Below are positions 1 through 5,455 of a stretch of DNA of 5,593 bases, one piece after another. Location: assembly GCA_030635005.1 (NCBI GenBank), contig DAOVZS010000139.1, forward strand, positions 1-5,593, written 5' to 3'. The notes below the pieces were generated by a model. The model saw only the letters and a list, made by a program, of their open reading frames with translations. It was not told the origin of the DNA and searched no databases. The first letter of the stretch is position 1, and each line of letters opens with the position of its first letter. Source of the DNA: Thiomargarita sp. Lineage in GTDB: Bacteria > Pseudomonadota > Gammaproteobacteria > Beggiatoales > Beggiatoaceae. The position numbers and the translations under genes were made by a program.

Positions 1-354
1 AGTCACAGTGGCTTTCGTGCTTTTTGTCACTTTAGCTGCAGTTGTTTTAGCAGGTTTTGTCACTTTAGTCACAGTGGCTTTCGTGCTTTTTGTCACTTTA
101 GCTGCAGTCGTTTTAGCAGGTTTTGTTACTTTAGTCACAGTGGCTTTCGTGCTTTTTGTCACTTTAGCTGCAGTCGTTTTAGCAGGTTTTGTTACTTTAG
201 CAACAGTAGCTTTCGTGCCTTTTGTTACTTTAGCTGCAGTCGTTTTAGCAGGTTTTGTTACTTTAGCAACAGTAGCTTTCGTGCCTTTTGTTACTTTAGC
301 AGCAGTCGTTTTAGTATTTTTTGTCACAGTGGCTTTTGTGCTTTTTGTCACTTT
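1..354 (-). repeat. 66-bp in-frame tandem repeat encoding the Lys-rich tail
   Basis: Direct inspection shows a 66-base period: equivalent points fall at 1, 67, 133, 199 and 265. The three copies nearest the window edge (1-198) are almost identical. The next two (199 to about 321) share their own substitutions and encode the GTKATVAK variant instead of STKATVTK. The copy starting at 265 is 9 bases short, and 322-354 is a diverged half-unit. Each 66-base unit is itself two related 33-base (11-codon) halves. All length changes are multiples of three, so the minus-strand frame stays open. The array continues past position 1, so the copy number is unknown. Confidence 0.92.
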
Positions 355-915
355 AGTAGCCGTGGCTTTTTTGGCGACCTTAGAAGTTTTAGAAGAGGGT
401 TTATTTCCAAATGAACTATCCCATACCAATGTATCCTGATTATTTACGTCAAAATAAGCATGTTCTTCCACAAAAGTGAGAATAGGATTATTGAGGGTAA
501 TTTGTTCCAATTGTTTCAATCGATCAAAATTATTTTCAAATAGCTTAATATCACCTTGAAGATTGTGTATCCTCGTTTTTCCAAATAAATGGACACCTTT
601 GCCAATATTTGTAAAACCAAGATTCTTGAGGATTGTCAAATAATCTTGAAGTAACACAAGAAATTGTTTTTTGTATTCCTTTTCGGGTACACCTAACATA
701 TCTGCCATTCTCTGTATTCTGGCAGGGGCATGAAATTTTTCAACCTTTGTTTCAAAACGCATGCGTTTTTCTGAAAATCCCCACAAATACAATCCTTCAT
801 TTTTAGGATATTTAGCTTGGTCAGGAATCAGACAAGCAAAACCTTCAATGAATCGAAATCCATGAAAGTTAATCATATTTCGAGCAAATTCTTCTACTTC
901 TTGTTCAATTGACAT
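1..915 (-). CDS. Lysine-rich tandem-repeat protein, unknown function (3' end missing)
   Basis: Reading the minus strand from the ATG at 915-913 gives 305 codons with no stop before the window edge, so the C-terminus is missing. A GGAGA Shine-Dalgarno (925-921) sits 5 bases before the ATG and supports this start. Residues 1 to about 170 form a mixed-composition, soluble-looking domain that I do not recognise; it contains a Trp, several aromatics and one Cys (about residue 28), with no signal peptide or membrane segment. From about residue 171 the sequence becomes a Lys/Thr/Ala/Val tail. From Lys188 on it is built from 11-residue half-repeats such as KVTKSTKATVT and KVTKPAKTTAA, with Lys at positions 1, 4 and 7. 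Such tails resemble those of histone H1-like and AlgP-type bacterial proteins, so binding of DNA or another polyanion is a reasonable inference, not a demonstrated function. The gene lies beyond the dsr terminator and probably has its own promoter. Confidence is high for a real gene and low for any role. Confidence 0.85.
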   Translation of the reverse strand, partial: MSIEQEVEEFARNMINFHGFRFIEGFACLIPDQAKYPKNEGLYLWGFSEKRMRFETKVEKFHAPARIQRMADMLGVPEKEYKKQFLVLLQDYLTILKNLGFTNIGKGVHLFGKTRIHNLQGDIKLFENNFDRLKQLEQITLNNPILTFVEEHAYFDVNNQDTLVWDSSFGNKPSSKTSKVAKKATATKVTKSTKATVTKNTKTTAAKVTKGTKATVAKVTKPAKTTAAKVTKGTKATVAKVTKPAKTTAAKVTKSTKATVTKVTKPAKTTAAKVTKSTKATVTKVTKPAKTTAAKVTKSTKATVT

Positions 916-947
916 CAATGTCTCCACACGAAAATTAAGTAAATGAG

Positions 948-965
948 AGCAAGGGTTACCCTGCT
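948..965 (-). other. Small leader hairpin upstream of the Lys-rich gene
   Basis: The arms at 948-955 and 959-965 pair over seven base pairs with one bulged base (952) and a three-base loop. It would lie in the 5' untranslated leader of the gene starting at 915, about 33 bases before the ATG. No U-tract follows in the minus direction, so it is not a terminator on that strand. It could be a leader structure or chance. Confidence 0.3.
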
Positions 966-991
966 TTTATATGCAGTTAAATTCCCCACTA

Positions 992-1020
992 TAAATTATT
1001 AGAACATTTTTAATAATTTA
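992..1020. promoter_or_regulatory. AT-rich inverted repeat, possible operator
   Basis: Two perfect 10-base arms, TAAATTATTA (992-1001) and TAATAATTTA (1011-1020), are separated by 9 bases. The repeat covers the spacer and part of the -10 box of the candidate promoter at 998-1026, which is a typical place for a repressor site. It contains only A and T, so chance or a plain AT-rich promoter region remains possible. Confidence 0.35.
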
Positions 1021-1026
1021 AATCAA
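998..1026 (-). promoter_or_regulatory. Candidate sigma-70 promoter for the Lys-rich gene
   Basis: On the minus strand a TTGATT -35-like hexamer (1026-1021) is followed after 17 bases by a TCTAAT -10-like hexamer (1003-998). Transcription would begin near 991, giving a leader of roughly 75 bases before the ATG at 915. The position just after the dsr terminator fits an independent transcription unit. The region is very A+T-rich, which raises the rate of chance matches. Confidence 0.4.
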
Positions 1027-1048
1027 GAACGTTATAAATCGATACAGG

Positions 1049-1077
1049 AAAAAAAGGGTACAAGGCAAACCTTGTAC
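1049..1077 (-). terminator. Rho-independent terminator of the dsr operon
   Basis: On the minus strand an 8-bp perfect stem (GTACAAGG at 1077-1070 pairing with CCTTGTAC at 1065-1058) with a four-base loop is followed by CC and then seven T residues (1055-1049). It lies 67 bases past the dsrJ stop and before the promoter of the next gene, so it most likely ends the dsr transcript. A T-run also follows the stem in the plus direction (1084-1090), but no plus-strand gene is seen that would need it. Confidence 0.8.
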
Positions 1078-1144
1078 TCCAAATTTTTTTAAGGAATATA
1101 TTTAACAGTCATAACATTAATTTTACGAGTGAAAAAAGTCAATC

Positions 1145-1558
1145 TCAAGGTATTATAGAAATATCACTCTCTGTGGGTATACTTGCATGACATTGAAAAC
1201 AATCAATATTGACAGCTGCATAAGTATGACAACTTCGACAGAAATGTTCAGAACCCTCTTTAATATTGGGATAGTTTCCATCAGAATCTTGTGTCACGTG
1301 ACAATTAATACAATTAACTAAGCTATGTTTTGTGGTACGTATACCACGACGCATTGTATCATTACGCTGATGCTGCAAAAAACTCGCATGATTGCGACGT
1401 ATAATATCAATGGGTGCAACACATTTCTCTGTATCAGAAAAATCTTTTTTGGCTTTAGGAGGATGCGGTATAGTGATAGATTGAGCACTGACTGCTAAAC
1501 TCAAAAGTAATCCAATACTAATTTTTGCTAGAGTGTTTAATAAAGAATGTAGCTTCAT
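1145..1558 (-). CDS. dsrJ: DsrJ, periplasmic triheme cytochrome c of the DsrMKJOP complex
   Basis: This 137-residue protein has an N-terminal signal or anchor sequence: Lys2, a hydrophobic stretch at about 12-24 and a possible cleavage site after AVSA (residue 25). It has three haem c sites of the CXXCH type at 83-87 (CINCH), 107-111 (CRSCH) and 120-124 (CFQCH). Cys46 in KCVAP matches the conserved cysteine that serves as an unusual haem ligand in Allochromatium vinosum DsrJ. The conserved segment around residues 53-80 (RRNHASF, HQRNDT, GIRTTKHSL) also fits the family. The role is electron transfer, or possibly sulfur chemistry, on the periplasmic side of the Dsr membrane complex. There is no clear Shine-Dalgarno before the ATG at 1558; the signal sequence supports the start. 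It follows dsrK directly, where dsrL usually lies, and no dsrO or dsrP follows. Confidence 0.93.
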   Translation of the reverse strand: MKLHSLLNTLAKISIGLLLSLAVSAQSITIPHPPKAKKDFSDTEKCVAPIDIIRRNHASFLQHQRNDTMRRGIRTTKHSLVNCINCHVTQDSDGNYPNIKEGSEHFCRSCHTYAAVNIDCFQCHASIPTESDISIIP

Positions 1559-1572
1559 ATCAAATTTTATTG

Positions 1573-1596
1573 CAACGAGGTGTTTAAACCTCGTTG
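1573..1596 (-). other. Intergenic hairpin between dsrK and dsrJ
   Basis: A perfect 9-bp stem (1573-1581 with 1588-1596, arms CAACGAGGT and ACCTCGTTG on the plus strand) closes a six-base loop. It lies in the 52-base dsrK/dsrJ gap, 14 bases past the dsrK stop and 14 bases before the dsrJ ATG. The minus-strand RNA has no U-tract directly after the stem, so an mRNA processing or stabilising element is more likely than a terminator. It could also be a copy of a dispersed intergenic palindrome. Confidence 0.65.
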
Positions 1597-1610
1597 TTGT
1601 AAGAGTTAAT

Positions 1611-3104
1611 TTATTCAGGACTTAAAACAATAGCATCGCCAATTAATTGATGAACACTGATAATTTGATCCATCTCAAATCCATAATAAGGCATAACTTT
1701 GCTGAATTGTGTTTTACAAATAGCACAAATAGAAGCCATGTGAGTCACACCATGGTTATCAACCACAGATTTCAAAGCTTCCATACGTGGTAAAGCTCCT
1801 TTAACACGCAATTCCATTAAATCATCCGTCAATAATCCACCGCCACCACCACAACAATACGTTTGATCACAAATAGTATCAGATGGCATATCATAAAAAT
1901 AATTACAGGAAGCTTTAATCAATTCACGAGGGATGGTAAATTGTCCCCCAGGTACGCCTCCCATACTACTTCCCCGTGCAACATTACAAGAATCATGGAA
2001 TGTCAAACGGCGATGATCATTTCGGGACTTATCTAATGTTAAAGCACCCTTTTGAATCAAATCATAAGTAAATTCGCAAATATGCTGCGGAATAGGATAA
2101 CGTTGATCTAGAAAATCAAAAGGTCCCACAAGAGTATTTAAGAAACTATAGGCAACACGCCACGCATGACCACATTCTCCAAATACCAGCCGTTTCACTT
2201 TTAAATCACGTGCTGCTTTTTGAACACGTAGTGACACACGCTGCATGTTTTCATAACTACCAATAAACATACCAAAGTTCGCAGCCTCAGAAGCATGAGA
2301 ACTTAATGTCCAAGAAATACCTGCTTGATGAAAGACTTTTGCGTATCCTATTAAACCATCAATATGTGGTTCTGCAAAAAAATCAGCGGAAGGCGTTACT
2401 AATAATACATCAGCCCCTTCAACATCCACGGGTAAACGCACATCTACACCCGTTTCATCTTTAATATCTTCTTCTAAGCCTTCTACCGTATTACGTAAAG
2501 CTTTATCTGGTAATCCTAAATTATTACCAATCTTATAGACTTTAGCAATAATTTCATTACAATATTTTTGACCTTTACCGACCACATCCAAAATTTCTCT
2601 GGCAGCCATTGAAATATCAGCGGTGTCTATCCCATAAGGACAAAATACAGAGCAACGACGACATTGTGAACATTGGTGATAATAATTATACCAATCATCC
2701 AAAACGTCTTTGGTGAGATCTTGAGCCCCTACCAATTTAGGAAATAATTTTCCAGGCCAAGTAAAATAACGGCGATAAACATTCCGTAATAAATCTTGTC
2801 GTGCCACTGGCATATTTTTGGGATCATTAGTCCCTATCATATAATGACACTTATCAGTACACGCCCCACATTTCACACAACTATCCAAATACACGCGCAA
2901 AGAACGATATTTTCCTAATAAATCGCCCATTTTTGCAATCGCTTTATCATGCCAATCATCTACGAGTTCTTCAGGAAACCCCAAATCTCTTTGCATATCT
3001 GGTTTTGCAAGATATGGACCGGGGCCCCGCATAACATCCTTTTTGATGATGGGGATAACTGGATAAGGTCTAAATGCAGGGGTTTCAAAATTCGCTTTAG
3101 CCAT
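1611..3104 (-). CDS. dsrK: DsrK, HdrD-like iron-sulfur subunit of the DsrMKJOP complex
   Basis: This 497-residue cytoplasmic iron-sulfur protein is related to HdrD of heterodisulfide reductase. Two classic [4Fe-4S] ferredoxin motifs are visible: C76-x2-C79-x2-C82-x3-C86 and C145-x2-C148-x2-C151-x3-C155, the second ending in CP. The C-terminal half is a CCG-type domain with Cys311 (GECGHAW), Cys373 (DSCNVARG), Cys417-Cys418 (TYCCGGGGG) and Cys460/Cys463 (CAIC). This arrangement is expected to bind the special cluster that acts on disulfides, with the DsrC trisulfide or disulfide as the likely substrate. A strong AAGGAGG ribosome site (3121-3115) overlaps the dsrM stop codon and sits 10 bases before the ATG, which fixes the start and suggests translational coupling with dsrM. 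The length is normal for the family and no frameshift is seen. Confidence 0.96.
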   Translation of the reverse strand: MAKANFETPAFRPYPVIPIIKKDVMRGPGPYLAKPDMQRDLGFPEELVDDWHDKAIAKMGDLLGKYRSLRVYLDSCVKCGACTDKCHYMIGTNDPKNMPVARQDLLRNVYRRYFTWPGKLFPKLVGAQDLTKDVLDDWYNYYHQCSQCRRCSVFCPYGIDTADISMAAREILDVVGKGQKYCNEIIAKVYKIGNNLGLPDKALRNTVEGLEEDIKDETGVDVRLPVDVEGADVLLVTPSADFFAEPHIDGLIGYAKVFHQAGISWTLSSHASEAANFGMFIGSYENMQRVSLRVQKAARDLKVKRLVFGECGHAWRVAYSFLNTLVGPFDFLDQRYPIPQHICEFTYDLIQKGALTLDKSRNDHRRLTFHDSCNVARGSSMGGVPGGQFTIPRELIKASCNYFYDMPSDTICDQTYCCGGGGGLLTDDLMELRVKGALPRMEALKSVVDNHGVTHMASICAICKTQFSKVMPYYGFEMDQIISVHQLIGDAIVLSPE

Positions 3105-3119
3105 ATTATAAAAGCCTCC

Positions 3120-3869
3120 TTAATTCTTCGGCGTTTCTAGTTCAAGCGCCCAAGGGGCAACATGGCGTTTTTCCCGTGAATTATCAACTTGGTTACGACT
3201 AGGGCTAAAAAACACGCCTGGGGCATGCAACAATTTGCTAAATGGGAAAATAATCATTAATACGATTACAGATGCCAAATGTACTAATAAGATAGTATCA
3301 ATGGGAATAGGGTATTGTCCGCTAAAAACATCTAAATACATCACGCTCAACATGAAAGCTTTAAAGTGAATAATATCTATGTGCGTCACAAAACTCATTA
3401 AAGCACCACTTGTACCAATCACTAACAGCAAAATCAACATCAAATAATCAGAAGGATTACTAATATAGCGTATTCTTTCGATAACAATCCGACGCCCTAA
3501 TAAACCCAGTAAACCCAGTAACATCACTAAACCACCATATTTACCAAAAGGTTGTGCTAACGCAACCCAACTCCATACAGGTTCAGTAAAATAACGTAAG
3601 TGGCGTACGATTACGAGCAATAAAGCGCCATGAAACATCATACCTAACAACCAAATCCATTTATTTGACCTAAATAAACTGCGAAACAACACAACTTCAC
3701 TCAGCACACGCACAATAACACCTTTTTGTGTCATGGGAGCGGGCATTGTAGGTACTTTTAAAGGTGCAGGTGTTGTTGCATATTGATAGATTCTATAGAT
3801 CACCCCCCCCACAAATAATAGGGTGGCTAGATAAAATGAGATGGCAAAAAATGCAGTCCAAAATCCCAT
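3120..3869 (-). CDS. dsrM: DsrM, NarI-like di-haem b membrane subunit
   Basis: This is an integral membrane protein of 249 residues from the start chosen here. Five hydrophobic segments are visible at about residues 3-26, 71-93, 109-129, 142-162 and 192-212, the NarI-like fold. His80 and His90 (10 apart, second helix) and His197 and His215 (18 apart, fifth helix) have the same spacing as the four haem b ligands of nitrate reductase NarI, so two haems are expected. DsrM links DsrK on the cytoplasmic side to the quinone pool. The frame is open to an ATG at 3896, but that ATG lies in the loop of a hairpin and lacks a ribosome site. The ATG at 3869 has AGGA seven bases upstream and gives the usual family N-terminus (MGFWTAFFAISFY). 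Its stop overlaps the dsrK ribosome site. Confidence 0.93.
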   Translation of the reverse strand: MGFWTAFFAISFYLATLLFVGGVIYRIYQYATTPAPLKVPTMPAPMTQKGVIVRVLSEVVLFRSLFRSNKWIWLLGMMFHGALLLVIVRHLRYFTEPVWSWVALAQPFGKYGGLVMLLGLLGLLGRRIVIERIRYISNPSDYLMLILLLVIGTSGALMSFVTHIDIIHFKAFMLSVMYLDVFSGQYPIPIDTILLVHLASVIVLMIIFPFSKLLHAPGVFFSPSRNQVDNSREKRHVAPWALELETPKN

Positions 3870-3876
3870 AAGTGTA

Positions 3877-3880
3877 TCCT
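3877..3880 (-). promoter_or_regulatory. Ribosome binding site deciding the dsrM start
   Basis: AGGA on the minus strand (3880-3877), within an AAAAGGA context, lies seven bases before the ATG at 3869. No comparable site precedes the upstream in-frame ATG at 3896, where the sequence is pyrimidine-rich (CTCTCTCC). This favours the shorter DsrM. Confidence 0.7.
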
Positions 3881-3883
3881 TTT

Positions 3884-3910
3884 CCACCTCTCCCATTAAG
3901 GAGAGAGTGG
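3884..3910 (-). other. Strong hairpin between dsrC and dsrM
   Basis: Ten G+C-rich base pairs (3884-3893 with 3900-3905 and 3907-3910, one bulged base at 3906) close a six-base loop (3894-3899). It begins 12 bases after the dsrC stop codon. AAAAGGA follows instead of a U-tract, so it is not an ordinary terminator. A hairpin here could protect the 3' end of a dsrC-containing RNA and lower expression of the membrane-complex genes relative to dsrC, which is an abundant protein in sulfur oxidisers. That role is inferred. Confidence 0.7.
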
Positions 3911-3922
3911 GTTTGTTAAGCT

Positions 3923-4255
3923 TTAGACACAGCCCGTAGGTTTAGGTAAACCAGCAAAACGACAAGCTTGTTTAGCAGGACCATAAGGGAACAACTCATA
4001 TAAATATTTACTGTTGCCTTTTTCCTTTCCTAATTTTTTACCAATAGCTTTAGTCAATACCCGTACAGCTGGAGCAATTTGGTACTCATTATAGTAATCA
4101 CGTAGAAAATTAATCACTTCCCAATGACTGTCTGTAAGTTCGATTTCATCTTGAGCAGCCAATACTTTAGCAGCACCTTCAGTCCAAGAACTTAAATCAG
4201 TCAAATAACCTTCTTCGTCTGTATCAATTGTTTTTCCGTCGGCTTGAATTGCCAT
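3923..4255 (-). CDS. dsrC: DsrC, sulfur-carrier substrate protein of Dsr
   Basis: This 110-residue member of the DsrC/TusE family carries the full C-terminal signature. Cys98 (ACRFAGLP) and the penultimate Cys109 (PTGCV) are 11 positions apart on the flexible arm, as in true DsrC; other family members lack the first cysteine. DsrC accepts sulfur from DsrEFH on Cys109, presents it to DsrAB, and is then thought to react with DsrK. The central helical region (SHWEVINFLRDYYNEYQ) is typical. A GAGGAAGAG ribosome site precedes the ATG at 4255. A hairpin follows its stop and a possible internal promoter precedes it, so its expression may be uncoupled from its neighbours. Length is normal and there are no oddities in the protein. 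Confidence 0.97.
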   Translation of the reverse strand: MAIQADGKTIDTDEEGYLTDLSSWTEGAAKVLAAQDEIELTDSHWEVINFLRDYYNEYQIAPAVRVLTKAIGKKLGKEKGNSKYLYELFPYGPAKQACRFAGLPKPTGCV

Positions 4256-4269
4256 TATATCTCTTCCTC

Positions 4270-4288
4270 TTTTTTTAATAAAAAAAAA
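4270..4288 (-). other. A/T homopolymer tract in the dsrH-dsrC gap
   Basis: The plus strand shows seven T, then AAT, then nine A (continuous A from 4280), directly after the dsrH stop codon. In the minus RNA this is a U-run followed by an A-run and then the dsrC ribosome site. It may keep the dsrC ribosome site unstructured or be a single-strand RNase target. No function can be shown from sequence. Confidence 0.35.
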
Positions 4289-4320
4289 TTATAACCAAGC
4301 TTGTACCGTTTTATTATCAA
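4288..4320 (-). promoter_or_regulatory. Possible internal promoter for dsrC
   Basis: A perfect TATAAT (4293-4288) spans the dsrH stop codon, with a TTGATA -35-like hexamer at 4320-4315. The spacer is 21 bases, longer than the optimal 17, so the -35 assignment is weak. Transcription would start near the A/T tract, about 25 bases before dsrC. A separate dsrC promoter has been proposed in Allochromatium vinosum, from memory, which makes the position plausible. Confidence 0.3.
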
Positions 4321-4591
4321 CAGACAAATTCACAAAACCTGCATAATCAGTTGCTTTGACACCTTCAATCACATTTTCCATACGCATGCCTCGTGCTTCA
4401 AGATCAGGCACCAAAACATAAACTGAGGTGTTTTTCAAAGCTTCTGTGAGAAGTGCTTCAAAACGTGTTCCTTTCAAAGCACCATAAATAGCATCTTCAA
4501 ATAAAAGAATACTATGGCCTTTGCGTGAGAAACGTACACAATTTTCTAACGAATTCTTATCAAACGGCGATTTATTCACAGTATGTAACAT
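4289..4591 (-). CDS. dsrH: DsrH (TusB-like), subunit of the DsrEFH sulfurtransferase
   Basis: This 100-residue protein begins with the family's typical N-terminus (MLHTVNKSPF) and has one cysteine, Cys18, in LENCVRF. That matches the conserved cysteine of DsrH/TusB. DsrH is part of the cytoplasmic alpha2-beta2-gamma2 DsrEFH hexamer, which relays persulfide sulfur to DsrC. The segment SILLFEDAIYGAL is the conserved beta-strand/helix region of the family. An AGGAGA ribosome site precedes the ATG at 4591, and the gap to dsrF is 14 bases. Its stop codon overlaps a TATAAT sequence that may serve dsrC. Confidence 0.95.
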   Translation of the reverse strand: MLHTVNKSPFDKNSLENCVRFSRKGHSILLFEDAIYGALKGTRFEALLTEALKNTSVYVLVPDLEARGMRMENVIEGVKATDYAGFVNLSVDNKTVQAWL

Positions 4592-4605
4592 GGCATTTCT
4601 CCTGA

Positions 4606-4986
4606 TTAGAAACTTAATACAACATCTTGTTGTTCCATCAATTCAGCCATTTGTGCCTCATCGAACACTTGAACATCTACAAGTAAATCGTCTTCAGACA
4701 GTCCGCGTTCTTCCATAGACTTTCTATCTACATAGAGTTTTTCAACATCATACCCTTCTAGGGCACGATAAGTCCTAGAAAAATCCTTAACCCCTATTCC
4801 TGAATCAACTGATGTTTGTTGATCTTTCTTTAATTGATACACACCATCATCAATAAAAGCCAAACTAACATCTTGATCAAATGCGGCCCCAATCAGCACC
4901 ACTTCTAGCGATTCTAACGCATAGATGGTTCCATAAGGTGCTTTGCGGTTCACATACAGGAATTTTTTTATGACTTCTTCTTCCAT
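4606..4986 (-). CDS. dsrF: DsrF (TusC-like), subunit of the DsrEFH sulfurtransferase
   Basis: This 126-residue DsrE-fold protein has conserved family segments APYGTIYALESLE (about 16-28) and AAFDQDVSLAFIDDGVY (about 34-50). It contains no cysteine at all, so it is a structural rather than sulfur-carrying member of the DsrEFH hexamer; DsrE and DsrH each have one. A GAGGAG ribosome site lies about 11 bases before the ATG at 4986, slightly long, but no better start is seen. It lies 22 bases after dsrE and 14 before dsrH in the usual E-F-H order. Confidence 0.95.
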   Translation of the reverse strand: MEEEVIKKFLYVNRKAPYGTIYALESLEVVLIGAAFDQDVSLAFIDDGVYQLKKDQQTSVDSGIGVKDFSRTYRALEGYDVEKLYVDRKSMEERGLSEDDLLVDVQVFDEAQMAELMEQQDVVLSF

Positions 4987-5008
4987 TTTACTATGTTCTC
5001 CTCAAAAA

Positions 5009-5401
5009 TCAGTCCCCAAATACCATCATTCGTTCTGATTGTATACCCGATTCAATCAGTTGCCCTAAACCAGAAATACGAAAACCTTCAGCAATGTTAT
5101 CAGCATCTTTACCTTGACGTTTGGCCTCATTCTCATCTAACAAACCACGTCGTTGTGCAGCTGCAATACAGACCACCATATCTAGTTTATATTTTTTACC
5201 TAAATCAGACCAACGCGTGACAATATTACGATCATCTTGCGGTGGCACTGTTAAGCGTGACGCGTTATAAACACCATCATGATAAAAAAAGACACGATAA
5301 ATCTCATGTCCATTTTCTAAAGCTGCTTTCGTAAATTGATAAGCAGAATCAGAGGCTTGATGTTGATACGGGCCTTCATTGACCAAAATACCAAACTTCA
5401 T
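5009..5401 (-). CDS. dsrE: DsrE (TusD-like), sulfur-binding subunit of DsrEFH
   Basis: This 130-residue protein has one cysteine, Cys78 (LDMVVCIAAAQRRG), the same number and context as the active-site Cys78 of Allochromatium vinosum DsrE. That residue accepts persulfide sulfur, from a TusA/rhodanese route, for transfer to DsrC. The N-terminus (MKFGILVNEGPY), the FFYHDGVYNA segment and the C-terminal SERMMVFGD are all family signatures. The A+G-rich AAGGGGGA ribosome site ends 9 bases before the ATG at 5401. It follows dsrB after a 54-base gap that contains a strong hairpin. dsrEFH is a marker of sulfur oxidisers and is normally absent from sulfate reducers. Confidence 0.97.
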   Translation of the reverse strand: MKFGILVNEGPYQHQASDSAYQFTKAALENGHEIYRVFFYHDGVYNASRLTVPPQDDRNIVTRWSDLGKKYKLDMVVCIAAAQRRGLLDENEAKRQGKDADNIAEGFRISGLGQLIESGIQSERMMVFGD

Positions 5402-5419
5402 TGTATGATTTCCCCCTTC

Positions 5420-5447
5420 TCAGTAATCAGTCTACACCGATTACTGA
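5420..5447 (-). other. Strong hairpin between dsrB and dsrE
   Basis: Arms at 5420-5431 and 5436-5447 form 12 base pairs in the minus-strand RNA (one is G-U, at 5429/5438) around a four-base loop. It starts 8 bases after the dsrB stop and ends just before the dsrE ribosome site. No U-tract follows, so termination is unlikely. It may protect an upstream dsrAB message from 3' exonucleases, or modulate dsrE translation. Confidence 0.7.
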
Positions 5448-5455
5448 TAAAGTGA

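Noticed and set aside
1..354. CRISPR array
   Set aside because: The repeats are contiguous 66-base units without unique spacers and keep a protein reading frame.
8..439. Plus-strand open frame rich in Val, Leu, Phe and Ala repeats, resembling a membrane repeat protein
   Set aside because: It is the antisense of the Lys-rich repeat. The minus strand stays open well beyond the repeat, into a normal protein domain with a ribosome site, while the plus frame is almost all repeat and has no visible start signal.
1058..1090. Plus-strand terminator (bidirectional use of the dsrJ terminator)
   Set aside because: A T7 run does follow the stem on the plus strand, but six bases separate it from the stem and no plus-strand gene ends here.
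2949..3140. Short plus-strand open frame
   Set aside because: It lies opposite the start of dsrK and the end of dsrM, both supported by family motifs, and has no recognisable product.
4521..4718. Short plus-strand open frame
   Set aside because: It is antisense to dsrH and dsrF and has no independent support.
4993..5220. Short plus-strand open frame
   Set aside because: It is antisense to dsrE and has no independent support.
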